DNA of 64,000 bases from Chloroflexota bacterium. Its GTDB lineage: Bacteria; Chloroflexota; Anaerolineae; 4572-78; J111. The position numbers were made by a program, and so were the translations under genes. Location of the stretch: assembly GCA_016860845.1 (NCBI GenBank), contig BOKF01000018.1, positions 62,001 to 126,000 of the forward strand, written 5' to 3'. Positions 1-9,200 of this stretch are shown here, piece by piece. Each line of letters opens with the position of its first letter. The stretch's first letter is position 1. The notes below the pieces were generated by a model. It saw only the letters and a list, made by a program, of their open reading frames with translations, was not told the origin of the DNA and ran no database searches.

Positions 1-2
1 AT

Positions 3-197
3 AATCACGGCTTGCAATGCGGCTATTGCACTCCCGGCATGATCATGGCCGCAACCAAACTGGTTGAAAACAATCCAAATATTAGTGAAGCCGAAATTCG
101 GCACGGGTTAGAGGGGAACATTTGCCGCTGCACCGGTTACGATAACATCGTCCGGGCGGTTCAGCAGGCGGCCAGAGCCACGGCAGGAGGTGCATGA
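3..197 (+). CDS. Molybdenum hydroxylase small [2Fe-2S] subunit, C-terminal part (CoxS-like)
   Basis: C-terminal piece of the iron-sulfur subunit of a xanthine dehydrogenase/CO dehydrogenase-family enzyme; the frame is open to the left edge, so the 5' end lies outside the window. The visible part holds the second [2Fe-2S] cluster motif of this family: CGYCTPGM near the start and GNICRCTGY about 31 residues later (C-x2-C ... C-x-C). In this family the subunit passes electrons from the Mo site to the FAD subunit in the cytoplasm. The stop codon overlaps the next gene's ATG region (ATGA), so translation is coupled to the large subunit. Family assignment is firm; the substrate is not known. Confidence 0.93.
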   Translation, partial: NHGLQCGYCTPGMIMAATKLVENNPNISEAEIRHGLEGNICRCTGYDNIVRAVQQAARATAGGA

Positions 198-2560
198 TGA
201 CGAAGTACGTGGGTCAAAGCATCAAGCGTGTTGAAGATCCCCGCTTTATCCAGGGCAAAGGCGGCTATGTGGCCAACGTTCAGTTACCCGGCATGGTTCA
301 CCTGGCCATCAAGCGCAGCCCCTACGGCCACGCCAAAATCAAGAGCATTAATACCGAAAAAGCCAGAGCTTTGCCCGGCGTGCTGGCGGTATACACCGGC
401 CAGGATTTGATTGACAGCGGAGTGGGTAAGCTGCCCTGCGGCTGGTTGGTGCCCAATATTAAAGTGCCGACCCGCTGGCCTTTAACGGTAGACAAAGTGC
501 GCCACGTGGGGGATGGGGTTGCCGCCGTAGTGGCCGAAAGTGCTTACATTGCCTATGACGCGCTCGATTTGATCGAGGTGGATTACGAGCAGTTACCGGC
601 CATTGTTGGGGCTAAGGCCGCCGCTGAACCGGGCGCGCCGCTGGTTCACGACGACATCTCCGAAAATGTCAGCTATACCTGGGCTTTAGGGGATAAAGAA
701 GCCTGCGATAAGGCTTTCGCCGAGGCGGAGCATGTGGTGGAGCTTGACCTCATTAATCAACGGCTTATCCCCAATGCCATGGAACCGAGAGCGGCTGCGG
801 CTCAATGGAATGCGGCGATGGGCGAAATGACCGTCTGGACCACCAGCCAGAATCCCCACATCATCCGCCTGCTGTTAGGCGCTTTTACCCTGGGCATCCC
901 GGAGCATAAGCTGCGGGTCATCTCCCCGGATGTGGGCGGCGGCTTTGGGAGCAAAATTTTCCACTACCCGGAAGAGATCATTGTGCCCTGGGTAGCCCGC
1001 CAACTAAACCGCCCGGTCAAATGGGTCAGCACCCGGAGCGAAGCCATGATGACCGACTCGCAGGGGCGCGACCATATCACCAGGGCCAAGCTGGCCCTCA
1101 AAAAAGACGGCACCTTCACCGGGCTGCACGTGCAAACCTGGGCCGACAACGGGGCTTACCTGTCTACAATGGCCCCGCTGATCCCGACCGCCCTGTATAT
1201 CACCCTCTTCTCCGGCCTGTATCAAATGAAGGGCATCTGGGGTGAAATGTGGGGCACCTTGACCAACACCGTGCCGGTTGACGCCTATCGTGGCGCGGGC
1301 CGGCCCGAAGCGGCGTACTTGCTTGAACGTCTCGTTGATATAGCCGCCCAGGAACTCGGCATGGACCCCATTGAAATCCGGCGCAAGAATTTTATTCCCA
1401 AAGAAGCATTCCCCTATCAAACTCCGGTTGCTTTCCTGTATGACAGCGGCGACTATAACAAACTGTTCGACAAAGCCGTAGAAATGGCCAATTATAGCGG
1501 AATGCGCCAGGTGCAAGCCGAAGCCCGTAAAGCCGGCAAACTGGTAGGGATTGGCGTGTGCGGCGCGATTGAAGCCAGCGGTCCCGCACCCTCGGCAGTC
1601 GCCGGCTCGCTGGGTTCGGCGGTGGGTTTCTGGGAATGTGGCGTCGTGCGGGTGCATCCGAGCGGCAAAGTGAGCGTCCTGACCGGGTCGCATACCCACG
1701 GCCAGGGACACGAAACCACCTTTGCTCAAATCGTGGCCGACGAGTTAGGCATAGGTATGGAGGACATTGAAGTTGTCCACGGGGATACCGCCCGCGTGCT
1801 TCAGGGTATGGGAACCTACGGCAGCCGCAGCACCAGCGTCGGCGGCACGGCTTTGGTTAAAAGTGCGGAGAAGGTCCGTCAAAAGGCGATCAAAATTGCC
1901 GCCCACCAACTGGAAGCGGCCGAAGAAGATATGGTTTACGATCAAGCCACTGGCAAGATTCACGTCAAAGGAGCGCCTGACCGGGCCAAAGGCTTTGCCG
2001 AAGTTGCCCTGGCCGCTTATACCGCGCACAATTTGCCGGCGGGTTTGGAACCCGGCCTGGAAGAGACCGCCTTTTACGACCCGGCCAACTTTACCTTCCC
2101 CAACAGCGCCCACATCGCCCAGGTTGAAGTTGACCGCGATACCGGCGAAATCACGATCCAAAAATACATTGCCGTAGATGATGTTGGCCATGTAGTCAAC
2201 CCGCTCATTGTCCAGGGACAGATTGTCGGCGGGATTGTGCAGGGCATTGGGCAGGCTTTGTGGGAGAACGGCGTGTACGATGAGAACGGCCAGCTTTTAA
2301 GCGGCTCGCTGTTGGATTATGCGATGCCGCGGGCTGACCGGCTGATAACGGCTGAAGTGGGCCGGACAGAAACGCCGTCACCGCACAATCCGCTGGGGGT
2401 GAAGGGCGCCGGCGAAATGGGGACCATTGCCGCGACCCCGGCCATCGCCAATGCGGTGATGGATGCGCTGTCCCCACTCGGCATTAAGCACATTGACTTG
2501 CCCCTGACCCCGGAGAAAATCTACAATGCCATCAAGAGCGCAAATGGAGGAGGTAACTGA
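197..2560 (+). CDS. Molybdenum hydroxylase large subunit, form II CoxL-like
   Basis: Molybdopterin-cytosine-dinucleotide-binding catalytic subunit of the xanthine dehydrogenase/aerobic CO dehydrogenase family, about 787 aa, the usual full length. Visible marks are the cofactor loop GGGFGSK (about residue 253), the active-site loop AYRGAGR (about residue 363) and the C-terminal GVKGAGEMG, whose Glu matches the catalytic glutamate of the family. AYRGAGR is the form II signature; true form I CO dehydrogenases carry AYRCSFR with the copper-ligating Cys. Substrate is therefore open: CO oxidation is unproven, and an aldehyde, purine or aromatic hydroxylase is equally possible. I prefer the ATG at 197 because AGGAGG (185-190) stands 6 nt before it; the ATG at 194 is only 3 nt away. 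Confidence 0.93.
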   Translation: MTKYVGQSIKRVEDPRFIQGKGGYVANVQLPGMVHLAIKRSPYGHAKIKSINTEKARALPGVLAVYTGQDLIDSGVGKLPCGWLVPNIKVPTRWPLTVDKVRHVGDGVAAVVAESAYIAYDALDLIEVDYEQLPAIVGAKAAAEPGAPLVHDDISENVSYTWALGDKEACDKAFAEAEHVVELDLINQRLIPNAMEPRAAAAQWNAAMGEMTVWTTSQNPHIIRLLLGAFTLGIPEHKLRVISPDVGGGFGSKIFHYPEEIIVPWVARQLNRPVKWVSTRSEAMMTDSQGRDHITRAKLALKKDGTFTGLHVQTWADNGAYLSTMAPLIPTALYITLFSGLYQMKGIWGEMWGTLTNTVPVDAYRGAGRPEAAYLLERLVDIAAQELGMDPIEIRRKNFIPKEAFPYQTPVAFLYDSGDYNKLFDKAVEMANYSGMRQVQAEARKAGKLVGIGVCGAIEASGPAPSAVAGSLGSAVGFWECGVVRVHPSGKVSVLTGSHTHGQGHETTFAQIVADELGIGMEDIEVVHGDTARVLQGMGTYGSRSTSVGGTALVKSAEKVRQKAIKIAAHQLEAAEEDMVYDQATGKIHVKGAPDRAKGFAEVALAAYTAHNLPAGLEPGLEETAFYDPANFTFPNSAHIAQVEVDRDTGEITIQKYIAVDDVGHVVNPLIVQGQIVGGIVQGIGQALWENGVYDENGQLLSGSLLDYAMPRADRLITAEVGRTETPSPHNPLGVKGAGEMGTIAATPAIANAVMDALSPLGIKHIDLPLTPEKIYNAIKSANGGGN

Positions 2561-3417
2561 TGTATCCGCCAAAATTTGATTATTACAGAGCCACTTCGCT
2601 GGCCGAAGCCGTCTCCCTGCTCAGACAGCACAGTGGGGCCAAAGTCTTGGCCGGGGGGCACAGCCTCATCCCGGTGATGAACCTGCGTTTGGCCGATCCG
2701 GGCACGTTGATTGACATTGGCCGGATTAGCGAACTGAAGGGTATCTCGGCCGGTAATGGGTCTGTCCGTATCGGCGCGCTGACGCCCCATGCCTTGATCG
2801 CCGCCTCTGCGGATGTGCCTGCTGTCTTGTCTGAGGCCGCCGGTATGATCGGCGACCCGCAGGTCCGCAACCGGGGAACCATCGGCGGTAACATTGCCCA
2901 CGCCGACCCCGCCTCGGATCTACCGACCGTTTTGATTGCCCTGGGCGCGAAGATTCACGTGACCGGGCCGAACGGCAACCGCACCATCTTAGCCGATGAT
3001 TTCTTCACCGGCCTCTTTGCGACGGCCTTAGCTGACGGCGAGATTGTCACTGCTGTTGAGGTGGTTAAAAGCGGCGCCGGGAGCGGATCGGCTTACACCA
3101 AGCTGTTCAACCCGGCATCACGCTATGCTATGGTCGGCGCGGCGGCCATTGTCACCGTGAGCGGCGGCAATTGCACTGCCGCCGGTGTGGCTGTCGGCGG
3201 CCTGGTTCCCTCGGCAACCAGGGCCAAGTCTGTTGAAGCGGCCCTGGTCGGCAAACCGCTGAGTGAAGACAACATCGCCGCAGCGGCTCAAGCTGTGCTG
3301 AACGATTTAGGTGACGACGTCATCGGCGATATTCACGCCAGCGCTGAGTATCGCCAGGCGATGGCCCCCGTGTTTGTAAAGCGCGCCCTAACGGCTGCGG
3401 CCCAACGGGCTAAGTAA
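2560..3417 (+). CDS. Molybdenum hydroxylase FAD-binding medium subunit (CoxM-like)
   Basis: FAD-binding middle subunit, 285 aa, normal for the family. The N-terminal FAD domain has the AGGHSLIP loop (about residues 31-38) and the RNRGTIGGN motif (about residues 105-113), both flavin-contact motifs of CoxM/CutM proteins; the C-terminal CO_deh_flav_C domain follows. It passes electrons from the 2Fe-2S subunit to an acceptor. GGAGG lies just upstream and the ATG overlaps the previous stop (TGATG). The order small-large-medium is that known for form II operons, whereas form I operons run medium-small-large. It is the last gene of the operon, followed by palindromes. Confidence 0.93.
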   Translation: MYPPKFDYYRATSLAEAVSLLRQHSGAKVLAGGHSLIPVMNLRLADPGTLIDIGRISELKGISAGNGSVRIGALTPHALIAASADVPAVLSEAAGMIGDPQVRNRGTIGGNIAHADPASDLPTVLIALGAKIHVTGPNGNRTILADDFFTGLFATALADGEIVTAVEVVKSGAGSGSAYTKLFNPASRYAMVGAAAIVTVSGGNCTAAGVAVGGLVPSATRAKSVEAALVGKPLSEDNIAAAAQAVLNDLGDDVIGDIHASAEYRQAMAPVFVKRALTAAAQRAK

Positions 3418-3418
3418 A

Positions 3419-3444
3419 GTAGGTCAAGCTTAAGCTTGACCTAC
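3419..3444. repeat. 26-bp perfect palindrome without loop
   Basis: A 26-bp perfect inverted repeat centred on CTTAAG (half site GTAGGTCAAGCTT) begins 2 nt after the stop of the CoxM-like gene. It has no loop, so it is a poor RNA hairpin and could be a protein-binding site or a remnant of a dispersed palindrome. It sits directly before a longer stem-loop. Confidence 0.7.
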
Positions 3445-3453
3445 CAGGCGAAC

Positions 3454-3490
3454 AACAAGGCCGGCGAGCATTATTCTCGCCGGCCTTGTT
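3454..3490. terminator. Stem-loop between convergent transcription units
   Basis: A 15-bp GC-rich perfect stem (AACAAGGCCGGCGAG and its complement) encloses a 7-nt loop. It lies between the plus-strand molybdenum hydroxylase operon and the convergent lipoprotein gene. There is no long T tract on the plus strand (TTGCGTTCAATTTTG), so it could be a weak bidirectional terminator or an mRNA 3'-end stabiliser. Confidence 0.6.
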
Positions 3491-3507
3491 GCGTTCAATT
3501 TTGTCAG

Positions 3508-3556
3508 AGCACCCTGAGTAGACCGTAGCGCAGTGAAGGTCGTATCGAAGGGTGCT
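3508..3556. repeat. Imperfect inverted repeat AGCACCCT...AGGGTGCT
   Basis: AGCACCCTGAGTAGACC and TCGAAGGGTGCT form 8-bp terminal inverted repeats around a 33-nt centre. The layout resembles dispersed CACCCTGAG...TCGAAGGGTG palindromes seen in many bacterial intergenic regions. Three tandem GTCTACC units follow at about 3577-3598. No gene is visible here. Confidence 0.4.
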
Positions 3557-3601
3557 AACTGTTGGGTTGTTCCTCTGTCTACCGTCTACCGTCTACCTGA
3601 A

Positions 3602-6178
3602 TCACCGCCAGCTCAAAACCCGTTCATCTACAAAATTATAGGTAAGCTGAAGCTGGTCGTTGACCTCATCCGAAAAGAGAGGGTGCGGGTTGGAGCCATC
3701 AGCGTTCATTACCCAGATTTCCCAGCGGCCGGTGCGGTCGGTCAGAAAAGCTATCTGTGAGCCATCGGGCGACCAGGCCGGGGCTACGTTGTTCCAGGCC
3801 TTGTCATTGCCCGGCACAGCGGTTTCCCAGAGAGGCGTTTGGGTCAGGCGTACCCGGCCTGTGCCGTTGGCATTGAGCCGGAAGATGTCCCAGCCGGGGC
3901 CACCGCCCTGCTGGCCCAGGGTCACGGCCAGGTAGCGCCCGTCGGGTGAGAAGACCGGTGAGCCATCGTTGAGTTCGTCGGTGATGCTTTGCCGGTAATC
4001 CCGGTTTACATCCACTTCCAATAGGCCGCGCCCGCCATCCGAGACAATCCGCCAGGTTTGGCCCGGATCCCAGGCCGGACGAAAGGCATACGTGCCACCA
4101 TCCACATCCTTAAACTTGCCGTCAGCCACGTTCACCACCCGCAGCCCCCAATGGGGATCGGGCGGCAGTTTCCAGCAAAACTGGGGACCGTTGCTGCCAA
4201 ACGAAACCTTGAAGTCAGTGGCATTGCGAGGCGGACGGGGCGGCGACGACTTGCCCTCGCCTACCGGAAAACACTCAGTTTTTGGTTCTGTCCGGCCCCC
4301 GGTTTGAAAATTAAAGACAAGCTGCGCGCCATCAGGCGACCAGTCCGGCCCTTTGGCCTGTTTGATAAAGCCGATGATGGAGCGCTCATTCGTACCATCT
4401 AGATTAATCAGCCAGACCGAGCCGGTTTCACCTTCCCAGCGGGTAAAAGCTACAGCCTTGCCGTCAGGAGAGAGAACCGGGTCAATGCCGCTGGTCAGGC
4501 GGCGCAGGCCGGTCCCATCAGGATTGATGACCATAATCTCGCCGCCACTGGAGCGCTGGAAAACGATCTTGCTTTCGCTGATGGGTCGAGCCGGCACGAA
4601 CGGCGCGGCCTCAGTTTGACTTGCTGCCGCGCTGTCGCCCGGTAAGGGCAGATCAGGCGCTTTCGGCAGATCAGACCAGCGGCCGGACAAACTGAGAAAA
4701 TTGATCGGCGCCCAGCCCAGGCCGCCTGCCGGGATAGCTTTGACCAAAGCCCAACTTTTGCTGTCGTCCAGGCCCAACACGGAGACCAGGGTTTTGATAG
4801 ACAGCACGCCCACGACATCATGATAAATGCCCGGCCCGCGCCGGACTTCGACGGCGTTACTTTCAACCCAGGCGGTATCCACCTGCGGCGCATTTTCCAG
4901 CGAACCCTCGACGTTCAAATCGCTCAGGGCTACCCAGCCGGGCTGGGCGCTTACCGGGTTAACCAAGACCCACTGGCGGCTTCTATCAACCGCCAGAATA
5001 GGAATGGTTTCATCGCTTAACCGCAGCTCGTCTATCGCCGCGTAGTCGGTCCCCGGCCCGGGCCGGACCTCCACCGGGTCGCGGACGGTTTTGGCGGTAG
5101 CTACCGGGCCGAGGTTGCCGAAGGTCGCGGCCGAGTTAGCCGATTGTTTATCGGCTACAGGTACGACGGCAGCGGTTTCGCCGCTGGCAGTTGCAGGTTC
5201 GGCTGGATTGGCTGCAAGGGCAACCTCGGTGGTTAAATCAGCCTGATTCAGCGCCGCAGCCGGAACGATAGGCGCATTGGCAAGAGGGCCGTCAACTGCC
5301 AGGAAAGTCAGCGAAACCCAGCCTCGCTGCTGGCTGGCCGTTTCCACCAAGGCCCAATCCTGACGGGGATTGAGAGCCAGGATGGTTACTTTGTCGTTAT
5401 GGGCCAGGGTAGCGATACGTTCGTAGCTGGCCCCTGGTCCCTGGCGCATATTCAGACCCTCGTTGTTAACTTGAGCCGTCGTTACCGGCGTCAGATCGGC
5501 AGCTATGACCGGCTGGCTGCTGGCCGGTACGGCAGCTTCCGCCGGAGTGCTGTTGTCTCCTGTTGAAGTGGTTGAGGAACTCTGGACCAGGGCAGCGATG
5601 GGATTGGGTGGCAAAGCCGGGGCTTGATCCAATGAGCCAACAACCCGGATGCTGCTGGTTGGCAGCCAACCTGGGGACAGGGATGCGCCAATCACATAAA
5701 CCCAATCGCCGCCGGAGTTTTTACCTAGAATTCCAAACACATCTCCTGGTTGAATGGCTCTGACGGAAGGATAATTTGCGCCCGGCCCACCGCGAATGGA
5801 TAAATCCGGCGCGGTGGCAATACCCGTAGCCACAATGGAGAATTGATTCAACGCCTGACTGGCCAGGGCGGCCACAATATCATTATTGCCGGCGCCGACT
5901 TCGGCCGAGGCCGGGGTAGCAGCAGACGCGGCAGTCGCTGTGGCGGGAGCAGGCGTGGGCAGCAGAGTTTCCGCAGCGGCTGCCTCCGCCGAGGGTGACG
6001 GCTCGACGCGCAGGGTCGCCTTGGGGAAAGGGGTCGGCGAGGCCGCAGCCTGGGCTGCTTTGGGGGTCGGCCACTTGGCTGGGTCGAGCGGTTTGAGGTG
6101 TTCGCCTTCGGCTTCGTGGGTCAGACCGCACCCGGTGAGTAGAAAAATAAAGAGTAAAATCCAAAGATGTTTTTTCAT
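3602..6178 (-). CDS. SH3b-repeat/TolB-propeller lipoprotein
   Basis: Predicted surface lipoprotein of about 858 aa. The start MKKHLWILLFIF followed by LLTGC is a lipobox (Cys about residue 17); an ATG 12 nt upstream (6190) is the alternative start, and neither has a clear ribosome site. After an Ala/Pro/Thr-rich linker come four SH3b domains, recognisable by RGGPG, RQGPG, RPGPG and RRGPG at about residues 130, 248, 372 and 445, each ending in a GW(V/L/A) strand. The last third (about 535 on) is a TolB/PD40 beta-propeller with repeated SPDG(K/A/R)xxAF blades. SH3b domains usually bind cell-wall peptides and the propeller may bind a protein or glycan. No catalytic residues were recognised. Confidence 0.85.
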   Translation of the reverse strand: MKKHLWILLFIFLLTGCGLTHEAEGEHLKPLDPAKWPTPKAAQAAASPTPFPKATLRVEPSPSAEAAAAETLLPTPAPATATAASAATPASAEVGAGNNDIVAALASQALNQFSIVATGIATAPDLSIRGGPGANYPSVRAIQPGDVFGILGKNSGGDWVYVIGASLSPGWLPTSSIRVVGSLDQAPALPPNPIAALVQSSSTTSTGDNSTPAEAAVPASSQPVIAADLTPVTTAQVNNEGLNMRQGPGASYERIATLAHNDKVTILALNPRQDWALVETASQQRGWVSLTFLAVDGPLANAPIVPAAALNQADLTTEVALAANPAEPATASGETAAVVPVADKQSANSAATFGNLGPVATAKTVRDPVEVRPGPGTDYAAIDELRLSDETIPILAVDRSRQWVLVNPVSAQPGWVALSDLNVEGSLENAPQVDTAWVESNAVEVRRGPGIYHDVVGVLSIKTLVSVLGLDDSKSWALVKAIPAGGLGWAPINFLSLSGRWSDLPKAPDLPLPGDSAAASQTEAAPFVPARPISESKIVFQRSSGGEIMVINPDGTGLRRLTSGIDPVLSPDGKAVAFTRWEGETGSVWLINLDGTNERSIIGFIKQAKGPDWSPDGAQLVFNFQTGGRTEPKTECFPVGEGKSSPPRPPRNATDFKVSFGSNGPQFCWKLPPDPHWGLRVVNVADGKFKDVDGGTYAFRPAWDPGQTWRIVSDGGRGLLEVDVNRDYRQSITDELNDGSPVFSPDGRYLAVTLGQQGGGPGWDIFRLNANGTGRVRLTQTPLWETAVPGNDKAWNNVAPAWSPDGSQIAFLTDRTGRWEIWVMNADGSNPHPLFSDEVNDQLQLTYNFVDERVLSWR

Positions 6179-6227
6179 AATTACATTCAAAGCATTATCT
6201 GAGATTTTGACAGGATAATTTGCAGTG

Positions 6228-6259
6228 CAGGAGTGAAAAAGTGCACTTTTTCACTCCTG
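6228..6259. repeat. 32-bp perfect palindrome, GGAGTG/AAAGTGCACTTT type
   Basis: A perfect 32-bp palindrome centred on GTGCAC (half CAGGAGTGAAAAAGTG) lies between the end of the RND gene and the start of the SH3b lipoprotein gene, both on the minus strand. It could terminate the RND transcript or bind a regulator of the lipoprotein gene. A closely related palindrome occurs at 16577-16606. Confidence 0.75.
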
Positions 6260-6291
6260 TGTTTTTCTTATTAACCGTTCTCCAGCCGTCA

Positions 6292-9200
6292 TTAGGCTGC
6301 ATCGGGCCCAGTTTCTGGATTAAGCGAGATGGCCGAACCAGACTGTGGCGCGGGGCGGCGGGGGGCGGGAGGCGCCTCGCGTTCTGGGACTTTCTCCGTT
6401 TCTTGTAACCCTCTACTCGGCTCGCGCAGGCCAAAGATTTTTCTGAAGAGGCGGGTGGTCAAGCCGCCGGCCCCATCCAGAAAGCTGTAGACGACCGGGA
6501 CCAGGATCAGAGTCAATGCCGTGGAAGAGATATTACCGCCAATGACAACTGCTGCCAGCGGGGCGCGACCTTCCGCCCCAGCGCCGGTGCCCAGCAGCAG
6601 CGGCAGCAGGGCAAAGACGATGGCCGCCGTGGTCATGATAATCGGGCGCAGGCGCAGCTTACCCGCTTCGATTAAGGCCGCTTTACGGGTATAGCCCCGC
6701 TCCTCACGCAGCACGTTAGTGAAGTCAACCAGGAGGATGGCGTTTTTGGTGACCACGCCGGTGAGCAGGATGATCCCCAGGATGGAAATGATATTCAGCG
6801 TGTTGCCGGTCAACCACAAGCCGCCAAACGCGCCCACCAGCGTCACCGGCAGCGAGAACATAATTGCCAGCGGGTGCAGCCAGCTTTGGAAGAGCGCCAC
6901 CAGCAGCATATAGATCAGCACTACAGCCAACAACAGCGCCTGCCCCAATTGGGCAAAGGACTCACGCTGCTGCTCCGACTGGCCGATAAACTCAAAGGCG
7001 TAACCGGGCGGAAAACTGACTTGAGCGTTGATTGCTTCTTCCATGGAGTCGGTCACTTCACCGATGGTCCGGCCGGAGATATTACTGCCAACGGAAAGAA
7101 CGCGCTGCCGGTCGGCGCGGGTGATGAGCGCCGGAGCCTGTTCGCGCTGCACCTCGGCCACCTGCTCCAGGGTGATCGGCTGGCCGTCACGATAACCCAA
7201 AGGTAATTGTAACAACTGGCTCAAATCCTGGCGAGCTGTTTCATCCACGCGCAGCGTAATATCAATCTCGTTGGCATCGGGTGGGTTGAACTGGCCGACG
7301 GTGTTGCCGCTCACCGCTGTACGCAGGGTGGTGGCGACTTGGGCTGGAGACAAACCCAGGTCAAGCGCGCGGTCACGATTAACGATGATCTGGGCCTCGA
7401 CCGCGCGGGCAGCATCCGTATTACGTACCTCAACCGCACCGGGAACAGTTTTGGCCACGGCTTCAATCTGGTTGGCCAGGTCTATCAAAACGCTCTGATC
7501 CGGTCCGGAAATTCGCACCTGAATGGGACTGCCGCCGCCACCGCCGCCTGCGCCAGCCTGCAACACGACGGAGGTGTTGGCCTCCGGAATTTTGGCGAGC
7601 AAGGGCCGCAAGAGATTGGCGATATCGGTCGTGCTGCGCTGCCGGTCGGCTTTATCAACTAACCGCAGGTCAACCGTTGCTGAACTGGACCCACTGCCGG
7701 AATCGCCGCCAAAGGCACCACCGCCCCCCCGCGAACCAATACGGGTCAGGATCGTGGCGACCTCGGGTACTTCGTTGAGGACGATGCGCTCCACCTGGCG
7801 AGCCGCCCGGTCGGTTGCCTCCAGGTTAGTGCCGGGCGGCATCCTGACGCTGATCTGAAGCTGCCCGTCATCTTGCTGGGGGAAGAATTCACTGCCGACA
7901 AAACCGCCAATGACCAGGTAAATTCCACCGGCCAGAGCAGCGACGGCAATGATAACGGCCAGGGTCTGGGTGAAGAAGTTGGCCAGGAAGAAGCGTAAGG
8001 TCAGGCCGTAGAAACTGGCCAGGGCATCAAACCCGGCTTCCCACAAGCGGACAAAGCCATTCCACAGCCAGGTAATTGGCTTAAAGAGAATGCCGAAGAA
8101 TTTGCCCAGACCGCGCGGTGCTTCTTCCGGCTGGCTTTCGTCTTTCATCCAGAAGGCGGCCAGCATTGGGGTCAGGGTAAAGGCGACAAAGAGTGAAGCC
8201 AGGGTAGCGACGGCAATGGTAACACCGTAGGAGAAGAAAAACTGGCCGATGATGCCGGAGGTAAAAGCTACCGGCAGGTAGACCACCACGTCTACTAGAG
8301 TAATGGTGATGGCGGCCAGCCCAATTTCGGAGCGGCCCTCAAGAGCGGCTTGTGCGGGGGCCTTTTTCATTTTAAGGTGGCGCTCGATGTTCTCGATGAC
8401 CACGATGGAGTCGTCTACCAGGATGCCGATGACCAGGGTTAAGGCCAGCAGGGTTAATTGGTTTAGACTAAAACCCAGGATCCACATCACCAGGAAGGTA
8501 ACCATAATGCAGGTAGGGATGGCCAGCAGCACAATAAAGGTGCTGCGGATGGTGTGCAGAAAGACTAACATGACCAGGCCGGTAATCAGAATGGCCAGGA
8601 CCAGGTCTTCCTGGACCGCTGCCACCGATTCGCGGATAAACTCGGAGCCGTCGAGCACGATTGAAAGTTCTGCGCCGGCCGGGAGATCCTTTTGAAATTC
8701 CTCAATCGCCTGGCGCACGCCATTAGCCACTTCGACGGTATTGGAGTCGCTGGTTTTAGTGACGTTGATACTGACCGCATCCAGCCCGTTGTTACGGAGA
8801 ATTTGCTCCTGGTCTTTTAAGCCTTCACTCACAGTGGCCACGTCACGCAGGTAAACCAGGCCGCCGCCTTTATCGGTTTCATTTTTGACAACAACGCTTT
8901 CGATCTCTTCAACAGTGGTAAATTCACCCACCGAGCGGATAGAGGTTTTGAGGCGGCCCTCATCTAATGACCCGGCCGGGAAGGTGACATTGTTAGCGGA
9001 AACCGCCTGCTGGATGGCGCTGAAGGGCAGGCCATAAGCGGCCATTTTGGCCGGGTCGGCTTGAACCTGGATTTCACGCTCGCGCCCACCGCTGACACTC
9101 ACCGAAGCTACGCCCGAGATGGCTTGCAGCCGGCTTTTAAGGGCCTCATCGGCAATTTCAAACAGGGTATCCTGGCTCTGAGGTCCACTCAGGGTCGCGA

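Noticed and set aside
1004..1729. Minus-strand 241-aa ORF
   Set aside because: Lies wholly opposite the well-supported CoxL-like gene; no domain recognised; GC-rich codon bias explains the open frame.
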